Below, piece by piece: positions 18,621-25,824 of a stretch of DNA of 64,000 nt. The stretch covers positions 17,360 to 81,359 of the forward strand of contig DATKZS010000135.1 of the NCBI GenBank assembly GCA_035527835.1, read 5' to 3'. A program made the translations under genes and the position numbers. Below the pieces are notes generated by a model, which was not told where the DNA came from, did no database searches, and saw nothing but the letters and a program-made list of their open reading frames with translations. The stretch's first letter is position 1; the number at the start of each line of letters is the position of its first letter. Source of the stretch: DATKZS01 sp035527835 [NCBI: bacterium] (GTDB lineage: Bacteria; RBG-13-61-14).

Positions 18621-18627
18621 GGCGCGC

Positions 18628-19098
18628 ATGGTCACCTATCGCAAGGAAACCACGGCCTACCTGGTGGACGTCGACACCGGCGAGTACCTGGCCTTCCAGT
18701 ACAACCCCAACGACATCGGGGACGACAAGAGCACAGCCTACGCCGCAATCAAGATTCCGGGGATGAGTCATCCGCGCTACCAGTACGTGGCCGGCGAGCC
18801 ACGCAAGCTCACCTTCAAGCTCTCCTTCTTCAAGCGGGACGTCAAGAAGAACGTGGAGTGGCTCCGTTCGCTCCTCTACCCCGAGCACGCCGGGACCATG
18901 CTCAAGAACGCGCCGCACCGGGTGCTGTTCATGTTCGGCGATCTCTATCCGGGCGTGCTCTGCATCGTGAGCCAGGTCAAGGCCCGCTACTTCCACATGT
19001 TCGACCGGGACAATCTCCTGCCCCAACGCGCGGAGGTGGACGTAGTCCTGGAGGAATATGTGAGCGAGTCGGTGAACTACTCGGAGGTGCGGCCATGA
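18628..19098 (+). CDS. Contractile injection system tube-adaptor protein (LysM-associated)
   Basis: A 156-aa protein with FQYNPNDIGDDKSTAY, ending the N-terminal segment, followed by GEPRKLTFKLSFFKRDV and VEWLRSLLYP. This is the consensus of the contractile injection system tube/adaptor family (the afp7/gp53-like N-terminal domain), which joins tube, hub and baseplate. The start ATG at 18628 follows GAGGCGCGC. The gene overlaps the next by 4 bases (ATGA). In many tails this domain is fused to the LysM module, but here LysM is a separate gene. Confidence 0.75.
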   Translation: MVTYRKETTAYLVDVDTGEYLAFQYNPNDIGDDKSTAYAAIKIPGMSHPRYQYVAGEPRKLTFKLSFFKRDVKKNVEWLRSLLYPEHAGTMLKNAPHRVLFMFGDLYPGVLCIVSQVKARYFHMFDRDNLLPQRAEVDVVLEEYVSESVNYSEVRP

Positions 19099-19385
19099 TC
19101 GGGCGCAATTCCCGGTACGCCTCGTCCATCCTCTACCAGGACGGCCCGGAGGAGTTCCTGGGCACGCGGCCCTTGATTGACACCACACCCCGGCCCGACG
19201 ACCGCTTCCACACCGTGGTCGAGGGCGACCGCCTGGATGTCCTGGCTCACCACTACTTCGGACGGGCCGACCTGTGGTGGATCATCTGCGATTACAATGA
19301 CATCTTCTTCCCCTTGGAACTGGAGACTGGCGCGGTCCTACGGATTCCTTCCCAGGAGCACGTCCAGATGCGAATTCTGGCTTGA
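19095..19385 (+). CDS. LysM-like baseplate protein (P2 gpX-like), 96 aa
   Basis: A 96-aa protein whose C-terminal half (FHTVVEGDRLDVLAHHYF, then LWWIICDYNDI, then GAVLRIPS) matches the LysM/gpX layout: a Gly-Asp turn, the YFG helix, the N-D segment and a final strand. In phage tails these domains help hold the hub and spike rather than bind peptidoglycan. The ATGA overlap couples it to the tube-adaptor gene. It is the last gene of the operon that starts at 4097; hairpins follow. Confidence 0.75.
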   Translation: MIGRNSRYASSILYQDGPEEFLGTRPLIDTTPRPDDRFHTVVEGDRLDVLAHHYFGRADLWWIICDYNDIFFPLELETGAVLRIPSQEHVQMRILA

Positions 19386-19388
19386 TAA

Positions 19389-19425
19389 ATTTCACTCCTT
19401 TGTGAAATCCGGGTTAACTCGGATT
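19389..19425 (+). terminator. Two adjacent hairpins after the tail operon
   Basis: ATTTCAC (19389-19395) pairs with GTGAAAT (19402-19408), and AATCCG (19406-19411) pairs with CGGATT (19420-19425). Neither is followed by a long run of T, so a classical intrinsic terminator is not shown. Placement at an operon end, ahead of a second promoter, makes a partial terminator or processing site the simplest reading. Confidence 0.35.
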
Positions 19426-19463
19426 TCCCCGCCAGCGGTGTTTGAAAAAAATCGCTCTCCGCC

Positions 19464-19507
19464 CAACTTTTTTCCGACACTTTTGCCATCTCGCCGGTAT
19501 ATATCCC
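19464..19507 (+). promoter_or_regulatory. Phage promoter, copy 2 of a repeated element
   Basis: Contains CCGACA (19474-19479), an 18-base spacer and TATATA (19498-19503), matching the element at 3981-4024 apart from a 7-base spacer stretch. It is followed by an 8-base-pair palindrome GACCTTTT/AAAAGGTC (19511-19527) in the transcript leader. It would drive the hub-spike-baseplate genes from 19546. Confidence 0.7.
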
Positions 19508-19510
19508 CAT

Positions 19511-19527
19511 GACCTTTTCAAAAGGTC
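19511..19527. repeat. Short palindrome in the baseplate operon leader
   Basis: GACCTTTT and AAAAGGTC are separated by a single C just downstream of the promoter -10. It could be an operator for a dimeric regulator or a leader hairpin. The other promoter copy has no equivalent, so it is not a general part of the element. Confidence 0.4.
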
Positions 19528-19545
19528 GCGAGCGGAGCGCCGGAC

Positions 19546-20814
19546 ATGGAACTCGACACCTTCAAACCAACATTTCTGATCCAGATCGAGGGGCAGACCC
19601 TCTCGAAGGACATCACACAGGAGATCACCTCGTTCGTGTTCGAGGACAACGAGGAAGAACTGGACGTGATGGAGCTATCGGTCACAGACCGGAACCTCCA
19701 GTTCGTGGATGACCCGCTGTTCCAGGAAGGCAACGAGATCGTGGCCCGGTTCGGCTACGTGGACAACCTCTCGCCCAAGAAGAAGGCGGTGATCAAGGAC
19801 ATTGATTACGACTTCCCGGAAGACGGCGACCCCAGCATCCGCATCAAGGCCTATGACAAGGGCTTCAAGCTCGCGGGCAAGGAGAACCAGAAGGTCTGGC
19901 AGAAGCCTCCCCCTGGCATCCTCTACTCGGAAATCGCGGAGCAGATCGCGGCCGCGAACGGTCTCACGCCGGTGGTCCGCCCCACCAAGGTGAAGCACCT
20001 GCGGGTGACCCAGAGCAACATCTCGGACGCGCAATTCCTGCAGGAGCTTGCGGCCAAGGCCCGCGACAAGGACGGCGAGGGTGTCACCGGCTATGCCTTC
20101 TACATCCAGGACGACGAACTTCATTTCCATCCCCGCGATTTGGAGCAAGGCCCGGCCCTCACGCTCGAATACTTCACCGACAAGCGAGGCATCCTGCGCT
20201 CCTTCCGGCCCTCCTCGCAATCGCAGGGGGCCAAGGGCGCTGGCACTGAGACCCGGGCCGTGGGCGTGGACCCGCGCAAGAAAGAGCCAGTTGAACACAA
20301 GGCCAACAACGAAAACACCCCTGAACGGACCTCCTTGGGCAAGCGCACTTACCTGGTGGACGGCAACACCGGCGAGGCCAGTTACAAGGAGGAGGAGACC
20401 GGCCGGGTCGTGGCCAGCTTCGACCGCTCCGAAGGGTTCCACGAGGAGCCGCTCCAGGAGCCGGCCCAGGACCTGGCCGAGGGGAAATTCAAGGAGGCCG
20501 AACTCAAGCAGGTTGAAGCCACGGCGGTCACCATCGGCGTCCCCTCGCTCCGGGCCAAGCAGAACCTCGAGGTCAAGGGCGTGGGCCGGAAGTTCTCCGG
20601 CATTTATTACTGCCAGTCGGCGCGGCACGTGATCGGCGAGGGCGGCTACAGCTGCGAGTTAAAGCTCAAAAAGAACGCGCTCGGCAAGGGCGCGGGCCAG
20701 AAGTCCGACGAGGCCAAAGGGAAGCAGAACGATCAGGAAGCCCCGCCCACACCGGAAGAGACGCCGCCGCCGATGGTGACCATCGATGCCAATACGGGCG
20801 AACAAACCAGCTGA
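19546..20814 (+). CDS. Baseplate hub protein (gpD/late control protein D family)
   Basis: A 422-aa protein of the gpD/VgrG-N-like hub family. It opens with PTFLIQIEGQTLSKDITQEITSF-type strands (split here by acidic residues), then VTDRNLQFVDDPLFQEGNEI, LFAKE-equivalent loops and DAQFLQELAAKARD, the conserved hub motif (FLxxLAxxxG in relatives). Residues 220-320 are charged and low in order. The C-terminal segment with PPTPEETPPP is a flexible tail. Hub trimers link the tube to the spike. It starts with GGAG 8 bases before the ATG and is first in the second operon. Confidence 0.85.
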   Translation: MELDTFKPTFLIQIEGQTLSKDITQEITSFVFEDNEEELDVMELSVTDRNLQFVDDPLFQEGNEIVARFGYVDNLSPKKKAVIKDIDYDFPEDGDPSIRIKAYDKGFKLAGKENQKVWQKPPPGILYSEIAEQIAAANGLTPVVRPTKVKHLRVTQSNISDAQFLQELAAKARDKDGEGVTGYAFYIQDDELHFHPRDLEQGPALTLEYFTDKRGILRSFRPSSQSQGAKGAGTETRAVGVDPRKKEPVEHKANNENTPERTSLGKRTYLVDGNTGEASYKEEETGRVVASFDRSEGFHEEPLQEPAQDLAEGKFKEAELKQVEATAVTIGVPSLRAKQNLEVKGVGRKFSGIYYCQSARHVIGEGGYSCELKLKKNALGKGAGQKSDEAKGKQNDQEAPPTPEETPPPMVTIDANTGEQTS

Positions 20815-20827
20815 AAGGAGGATGGAG

Positions 20828-21259
20828 ATGGGTGATTTGAGTTTGAATTTTTCGCGCTCGGAGTTCAGGTGCAAGTGCTGCGGGGAAGCCAAGGTAAACG
20901 AGAACCTGGTCGCGGCCCTGCAGGAACTCCGCGACCTGGCGGGGGCCCCGATCACGGTGATCAGCGGGTATCGGTGCCCCAAGCACAACTCGGCGGTCGG
21001 CGGCGCGAAGGCGAGCCAGCACATGCAGGGCAAGGCCGCGGACATCGTGATCAAGGGGAAGACGCCCTTCGAGACGTTCCGGCTGGCGGATCGGATCGAG
21101 GCGTTCAAGAACGGCGGCATGGGTTTGTACCCGACGCATGGCTTTGTCCATGTGGACGTGCGCGGGCATCGGTCGCGCTGGGCCAAACTGCATGGCCGCG
21201 CGGTATCCGTCGCGGAAGCGATGAAGAGTGAAGGAGGTGAAGGCAATGGGACAGTATGA
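20828..21259 (+). CDS. Tail-associated M15 (D,D-carboxypeptidase-like) peptidase
   Basis: A 143-aa zinc peptidase of the M15_3 family (YcbK/endolysin type) that would cleave peptide crosslinks of peptidoglycan. It shows the cysteine cluster FRCKCCG (about 11-17), SGYRCPKHNSAVGGA, the zinc motif SQHMQGKAADI (H and D ligands) and a third ligand in HVDVRG. The start ATG at 20828 has AAAGGAGG at 6-base spacing; ATG 20822 lies too close. Between hub and spike genes it is more likely a tail-borne lysin that helps penetration than the late-acting endolysin, although two membrane proteins follow. Confidence 0.85.
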   Translation: MGDLSLNFSRSEFRCKCCGEAKVNENLVAALQELRDLAGAPITVISGYRCPKHNSAVGGAKASQHMQGKAADIVIKGKTPFETFRLADRIEAFKNGGMGLYPTHGFVHVDVRGHRSRWAKLHGRAVSVAEAMKSEGGEGNGTV

Positions 21260-21560
21260 GTGGATCGTCAAGTTCATCCTGGAGCACGCGGACCTGTTCG
21301 GGACCCTGCTGGCCACGATCATCACGATTCTCAAGCTCACGGCCTGGGGCAAGGGCAAGTCCGACGCCCTGGACACCGTGGTCAACGTGATCGAGCAGCT
21401 GGGGGCCAAGGAGGTCAAGGGCGGTGTGGTCGCGCAGGAAGGCAACCTCACGCCCGAGGCCAAGGACGCCATCCTGCACGCGGTGGCCAAGGCCGATCCC
21501 AAGAAAACCCCGGAGACCCTGGCTATCCGGTTCATCAAGAACATCCTCGGCGTGAAGTGA
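21246..21560 (+). CDS. Small membrane protein, possible holin
   Basis: A 104-aa protein with one hydrophobic segment (FGTLLATIITILKLTAW, residues 19-35) followed by a charged cytoplasmic-type domain. The ATG at 21246 overlaps the end of the M15 gene by 14 bases and has AAGGAGGTGAAGG upstream. Placement next to a cell-wall hydrolase fits a holin or a spanin-like helper, but one transmembrane segment and a long charged tail are also compatible with a structural membrane protein. The C-terminus contains ETLAIRFIKNILG. No family recognised. Confidence 0.5.
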   Translation: MGQYEWIVKFILEHADLFGTLLATIITILKLTAWGKGKSDALDTVVNVIEQLGAKEVKGGVVAQEGNLTPEAKDAILHAVAKADPKKTPETLAIRFIKNILGVK

Positions 21561-21572
21561 GGCCAGGCACCA

Positions 21573-22556
21573 GTGCTTGAAACGCAGGATCGGCAGCACG
21601 AGGAGCGGTACAAGAACCGCTGGTTCGGCAAGTACCGCGCCTTTGTGCGCGACAACAACGACCCCGAACGGCTGGGCCGGGCGCGGCTGGAGATTCCAGC
21701 CGTGCTCGGCTCCGGGCCGGAGAACTGGTCGGAGTGGGCCTGGCCGTGCTTCCCTTACGGCGGCAACCAGGACATGGGCATGTTCTTCGTGCCCGAGGAA
21801 GGGGCCTCGGTCTGGGCCGAGTTCGAGGGCGGCGAGGTGGGCCGTCCGATCTGGATCGGCGTCTGGCTCGCCAAGTCCAATCCCGGTGAGCAACCTGAAG
21901 AAGCCAAGCGCCTGTGCAACGAGCCGACCTGTCTTGACTGCGAGGACAAGCAGGAGCACCAGGCCAAGACCCCGGACGATCTTGAACACAAGAAGTACCA
22001 CCAGCACCCGCCCTACTACTGCCCGCGGCGCAAGGTGCTCATGAAGACCGAGACCGGGCACACCATCGTCGTGGACGACCGGGACGAGGAAGAGTTTTTC
22101 AAGATCATCGACCGCTCCGGCCAGATCATCCACTTCGACTGCAAGGTCAAGCGCGACATCCAGAGCGGGAACTCGAAGGCGCGAGCCACGAAGGACGCGG
22201 AGCAGGGCGACCAGCTGAACATTGATTCCGATATCAAGGAAAAAAAGGCCCGGATCGAGATCACCGACCTGTGCCGGCAGTACGTCCGCTTCGAGGCCTG
22301 GAAGGACAAGGAGAAGATTCACATCCAGTCGTGCGACAAGAACCGGAGCCGCTGGCAGAAGATTCTGCTCGACACCACCAAGGCCAAGGAGAAGGTCTAC
22401 ATCTGGGGCTTGGGCGCGGCGCAGGAGATTCTGATCGACTCGACTGCCGGCGCGGAAAAAATCCGCCTCACAGACAAGGCGGGGAGCACGATCACGATGG
22501 ACGGGGTGACGGGCAACATCGTCATCAAGTCCACCAACAAGGTGCTGATCAATTAG
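21573..22556 (+). CDS. Baseplate spike protein (gp5/gpV OB-fold type)
   Basis: A 327-aa protein starting at GTG. Residues 10-115 are the OB-fold domain of T4 gp5/P2 gpV (RFGKYRAFVRDNNDPERLGRARLEIP is the typical opening; WPCFPYGG and GRPIWIGVW close the barrel). A Cys-containing insert with CNEPTCLDCED follows and could bind metal. The rest is a repetitive strand region with VxIxD-type repeats (HTIVVDDR, IHFDCK, DSTAGAEKIRLTD, STITMDG) that would form the trimeric beta-helix needle. It is followed by the PAAR tip gene. Confidence 0.85.
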   Translation: MLETQDRQHEERYKNRWFGKYRAFVRDNNDPERLGRARLEIPAVLGSGPENWSEWAWPCFPYGGNQDMGMFFVPEEGASVWAEFEGGEVGRPIWIGVWLAKSNPGEQPEEAKRLCNEPTCLDCEDKQEHQAKTPDDLEHKKYHQHPPYYCPRRKVLMKTETGHTIVVDDRDEEEFFKIIDRSGQIIHFDCKVKRDIQSGNSKARATKDAEQGDQLNIDSDIKEKKARIEITDLCRQYVRFEAWKDKEKIHIQSCDKNRSRWQKILLDTTKAKEKVYIWGLGAAQEILIDSTAGAEKIRLTDKAGSTITMDGVTGNIVIKSTNKVLIN

Positions 22557-22565
22557 GGGGACTGA

Positions 22566-22934
22566 ATGACTGATAACGAGAACAGGGATCAAGTCCTGGA
22601 GGAGAGCGAACGGCTCCTGGCCCGGACCTTCGAGGCCTGGCGTGCTGAGTTCCGCAGCATCCTCGAGGACCACCGCCGCGAGATTCAGGCGCGGCTGGAG
22701 AAGATCGAGCGCGAGATCGAGAAGAAGTCCGACAAGGAAAACGTGGAACTCATGGTGCGCGCGGTCCGCGAGGAACTCTGCCGGCACGCGGAAGACATCA
22801 AGAACCTCTACGCCGGGCTGAACCGCAAGATGGGCACCGAGACCATGTGGAAGGTGGTGGGCCTGGTGCTCGCTCTTTCGGGCGTGCTTGGCGGCATCGT
22901 GGGCTTCCTTGTGCGCCTGTTCATGGGGCATTAG
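22566..22934 (+). CDS. Coiled-coil membrane protein, possible holin/XhlA-like
   Basis: A 122-aa protein with a long charged helix (residues 6-85) and a C-terminal membrane segment (VVGLVLALSGVLGGIVGFLVRLF, residues 96-118, split by glycines). This layout is shared by XhlA-type lysis helpers and other tail-anchored membrane proteins. It lies between spike and PAAR genes, and is separated by only 9 bases and 0 bases from its neighbours. Two membrane proteins with a peptidase in the same operon hint at a dispersed lysis set. No family motif is firm. Confidence 0.5.
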   Translation: MTDNENRDQVLEESERLLARTFEAWRAEFRSILEDHRREIQARLEKIEREIEKKSDKENVELMVRAVREELCRHAEDIKNLYAGLNRKMGTETMWKVVGLVLALSGVLGGIVGFLVRLFMGH

Positions 22935-23201
22935 ATGGCGAGACCGCAGGCGAGACTCGGGGACATTTCCAACCACGGCGGCGTGATCATCACCGGCGCG
23001 ATGAGGACCGTGGTGAACGGCAGGCCGGCCGCGCGGATGGGCGACTTCCATTCATGTCCGCTCCCGTTCCACGGGGTCACTCCCATTGTAACCGGCAGCC
23101 CGGACACCTTGACCGAGGGACAACCCAACGCCCGCATCGGCGACGTGGCCGCGTGCGGCGCGGTGATTGTTACCGGTAGCCCGGACTGCAACGACAACTG
23201 A
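22935..23201 (+). CDS. PAAR-domain spike tip protein
   Basis: An 88-aa PAAR protein: ARLGDISNHGGVIITGA, then VVNGRPAARMGDFHSC, then PIVTGSPDTLTEGQPNARIGD and a closing GAVIVTGSP. These are the Pro-Ala-Ala-Arg style repeats plus His/Cys positions (H, C) that bind zinc and sharpen the tip of T4-like spikes and type VI systems. It would cap the gp5/gpV needle encoded at 21573. The gene starts at the base after the preceding stop. Confidence 0.9.
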   Translation: MARPQARLGDISNHGGVIITGAMRTVVNGRPAARMGDFHSCPLPFHGVTPIVTGSPDTLTEGQPNARIGDVAACGAVIVTGSPDCNDN

Positions 23202-23211
23202 GGAACGACTG

Positions 23212-23499
23212 ATGAGCGAGAACGGCAACATCTATTGGGACGTTTTCCCCAAGCTGATCCGGGTCTCGATCTCTATGGAGCAGCAGACCATCCCGCTCTC
23301 CATCAGAGGCAATGTCTTCGACCCGGTTTACGAGTCCTCCAATCCCGAAGTTGCGGAGATTGACGAACTCGGCAACGTCCTGTGCGGCCTCACGCCCGGC
23401 GCGGCCATGATCATGGTCTGGTTTTCCGAGGATCGAGCGAGCGTGCGGCATGTGCAGGTCGAAGTCTACGGCCAGGCCAGTGAAGAGGTCCCCCAATGA
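23212..23499 (+). CDS. Small Ig-like (Big2-type) protein, 95 aa
   Basis: A 95-aa beta protein that aligns with the first 90 residues of the next gene: WDVFPKLIRVSISMEQQTIPLSIRG versus the downstream WDVFPKSIRVSL segment, then SSNPEVAEIDELGNVLCG, a Big2-like pattern. It lies 10 bases after PAAR and overlaps the next gene by 4 bases. Such domains decorate tail surfaces and can bind cell-surface glycans. It may be a duplicated or split piece of the following gene. Confidence 0.6.
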   Translation: MSENGNIYWDVFPKLIRVSISMEQQTIPLSIRGNVFDPVYESSNPEVAEIDELGNVLCGLTPGAAMIMVWFSEDRASVRHVQVEVYGQASEEVPQ

Positions 23500-24506
23500 G
23501 CGATGACCTGATCAACCGGCCCTACTGGGACGTTTTTCCCAAGAGCATTCGCGTCTCGCTCACAGAGTACGAGCAGCTGATCCCCTTGTCCGTTCGAGGC
23601 AACGCCGAGGCCCCGGTCTTCCAGTCCTCGAATGCGGACGTGGTGAACGTGGACGAGAACGGGGTCCTTTCCTTCAGCGGCAATGTCGGCAACGCCATGA
23701 TCATCGTCTGGGACTCGCCCGAGAAGCGGAGCGTCCGCCACGTGGCGGTCGAGGTCCGCGATGCTTCCTGGTTCGCGGAGCACCCGGACTTCCAGGGAGC
23801 CGCCATCATGAATGTTTCGGGCGTAGTGATAGACGCCTTGAACACGATGGGCATCCCCAACGTCACCATCCTTTTTCGCCGGAGCGAAACCGGGCCGGTC
23901 GTGGCCCAAGCGGTCACCAACTCAGGCGGTTATTACGGAGTGAACCTGCGGGAAGGCCTCTATTACTACGAGGCCTCGGCGCAGAATTACATCACCGGCA
24001 CGGGTCTCATCAACGTCACCGATTCGGGGACCTCCGGCACGAGCATCGTGCTCTCGCCCGTGCTTGTCGGCAAAGTGGCCAGGATCGTCCTGCAATGGGG
24101 AGCGACCCCGTCGGACCTGGACTCGCACCTTTGGGGACCGCTGCCCAATGGCACGAGGTTTCATGTCTACTACAACAACGATTACCAAGCTGACGCCGCC
24201 GAGTTGGACGTGGATGACACCTCGTCTTACGGCCCGGAGACCGTCACCATCTTCCGCTTCCTTCCCGGTCCGTTCCGATATTACGTGCACAACTACACTA
24301 ACCGGAGTTCAAACCCCAGCTGGGCCCTGGCGCAGTCGGGCGCGACCGTGAGGCTGTTCCTGCAGAGCGGCCAGCAGTACACGTTCAACGTCCCCAACCT
24401 GGCCGGCACTGCGTGGTTCGTGTTCGAGATAAACGGTGCCACGGGCCAGATCACAACAAAGAACACCATGTTCTATCAGTCTAACCCAACCTCGGTTGGA
24501 TCGTAG
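23496..24506 (+). CDS. Ig-like and carboxypeptidase-regulatory-domain protein, 336 aa
   Basis: Residues 1-95 repeat the Big2-like domain of the preceding protein. Residues 105-195 fit a carboxypeptidase-regulatory-like beta sandwich (SGVVIDALNTMGIPNVTILFRR, then GGYYGVNLREGLYYYEASA). Residues 195-320 look like a DUF2135/YfaP-type domain (RIVLQWGATPSDLDSHLWG). All are extracellular-type beta sandwiches, consistent with a host-binding or baseplate-exposed role. It is translationally coupled to its upstream homologue (4-base overlap). Substrate unknown. Confidence 0.6.
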   Translation: MSDDLINRPYWDVFPKSIRVSLTEYEQLIPLSVRGNAEAPVFQSSNADVVNVDENGVLSFSGNVGNAMIIVWDSPEKRSVRHVAVEVRDASWFAEHPDFQGAAIMNVSGVVIDALNTMGIPNVTILFRRSETGPVVAQAVTNSGGYYGVNLREGLYYYEASAQNYITGTGLINVTDSGTSGTSIVLSPVLVGKVARIVLQWGATPSDLDSHLWGPLPNGTRFHVYYNNDYQADAAELDVDDTSSYGPETVTIFRFLPGPFRYYVHNYTNRSSNPSWALAQSGATVRLFLQSGQQYTFNVPNLAGTAWFVFEINGATGQITTKNTMFYQSNPTSVGS

Positions 24507-24515
24507 GAGAGCGCC

Positions 24516-25367
24516 ATGCCCGAGGAATACGATTCTGCCACAGTCATCGAGGAGACCGACTCCGGCGAGAACCATTACGTCCTCAAGGGCATCGAGGAGA
24601 AGCTCGCCGGGATCATGAGCATCCTCCAGGCCGGGCATGAGGCCTCCGAGTCCATGCGCGAGCAGGCCGAGGAGGTGCTGGAGGCTCATCGGCAGAGCGC
24701 CCAGGAGTACCTGGACCACGTGAACAACGAGCCGGACTTTTATCCGTTCGTGACCATGCCCGCGGGCACCACGGTGCGCGACCTCCCGGACGGCGGGCGG
24801 CTCTTCACTTTGACCGACGGCGTGTTCGTGCGGACCAGTCCGGATGGGACCATCTTCGCGGTGATGGAGGATGGCGAGGCGGTGATCCTCGAACCAGCCC
24901 GGGCAGGTAAGGTCACTCTGCCCGATGGCCGGGAACTCACTCTGGTCCAGGAAGCGGTCATGGCGACCCACGAGGCCGCTGGCATCGAGGGACTGCCGCT
25001 CGACATCGAGCCGACCCAGGTCGCGGACGGACGTTTTTCGGTGAACCTCCCTGGCAACATGCGTCTCGATGTGTGTCATCGGGAGCACCTGGCCACGGTC
25101 ATCAATCCTCTGGGCACGGTGGTGGTTCTCGGCATTGCTCGGATCGAAGGGGTCGGTGAGGAAGTGATCACGCGGATCGTGGCTGGCGGGGCCCGGGGCT
25201 TTGCTTCCCAAGAGAGCAACCACCAGGGAATTATCGAGGCCAACGGGACCATCCACGTGGCGCTGTCCAATGGACTCGACCTGGTTATTCATTTCCCCGA
25301 GGCTGCGGAAGATTCCGGCTCGGAGCCACAGGACGAGACTAAGAGCATCTGTGAGGAGCGGGTCTGA
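24516..25367 (+). CDS. Hypothetical baseplate-region protein, 283 aa
   Basis: The N-terminal 90 residues are helical with EASESMREQAEEVLEAHRQSAQEYLD, a probable coiled coil. The remainder is a strand-rich repeat region with short units such as DGGRLFTLTDGVFVRTSPDG and DGRELTLVQ, consistent with a beta-helix or beta-prism segment of a fibre. It sits between the Ig-like genes and the gp25 gene. I do not recognise a family. GGAG precedes the ATG and it overlaps the gp25 start by 1 base. Confidence 0.5.
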   Translation: MPEEYDSATVIEETDSGENHYVLKGIEEKLAGIMSILQAGHEASESMREQAEEVLEAHRQSAQEYLDHVNNEPDFYPFVTMPAGTTVRDLPDGGRLFTLTDGVFVRTSPDGTIFAVMEDGEAVILEPARAGKVTLPDGRELTLVQEAVMATHEAAGIEGLPLDIEPTQVADGRFSVNLPGNMRLDVCHREHLATVINPLGTVVVLGIARIEGVGEEVITRIVAGGARGFASQESNHQGIIEANGTIHVALSNGLDLVIHFPEAAEDSGSEPQDETKSICEERV

Positions 25368-25822
25368 TGGCGCTGGACTTCCTGGGCAAAGGCTTGAAGC
25401 ACCCGTTCCGATTCAAGCAGCGGAGCGGCGGCGCGGAGATCTCCGCGACTACCTCCGCCGAGCACGCGCACATCCACGAGAGCATCCTGCAGATTCTCGG
25501 CGTGCGCCCGGGCGAGCGGTTCATGCTCCCGGAGTTCGGCTCCCGGCTCAAGGACCTGGTGTTCGAGCCAAACGACGAGGTGCTGAAAGGCCTGGTCCGG
25601 CATTACGTGATTGACGCGATCAAGCGCTGGGAGAAGCGCGTGGTCATCATCGGGGTTTCCTTTGACGACTCGGACGTGAACAAGGACCGGAACCTGCTCC
25701 TAGTGAGCATCAACTACCGGGTGATCCAAAGCCAGGTGGAAGGGAACCTGGTGTATCCCTTCTACCGCGAGCCGCGCCAGGCCCCGCCCTTGGGCCAAGT
25801 CCACGCGGCCATCGGGGGATGA
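25367..25822 (+). CDS. Baseplate wedge protein (GPW/gp25 family)
   Basis: A 151-aa gp25-like protein: HESILQILGVRPGERFMLPEFGSRLKDLVFEPND is the family hallmark (L-x3-xGER-x-M-x-P-x-F-G), split here only for display, followed by RHYVIDAIKRWEKRV. This subunit connects the wedge to the sheath and has the EPR-like segment that starts sheath assembly. It is followed directly by the gpJ homologue, the usual order. Confidence 0.88.
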   Translation: MALDFLGKGLKHPFRFKQRSGGAEISATTSAEHAHIHESILQILGVRPGERFMLPEFGSRLKDLVFEPNDEVLKGLVRHYVIDAIKRWEKRVVIIGVSFDDSDVNKDRNLLLVSINYRVIQSQVEGNLVYPFYREPRQAPPLGQVHAAIGG

Positions 25823-25824
25823 CA

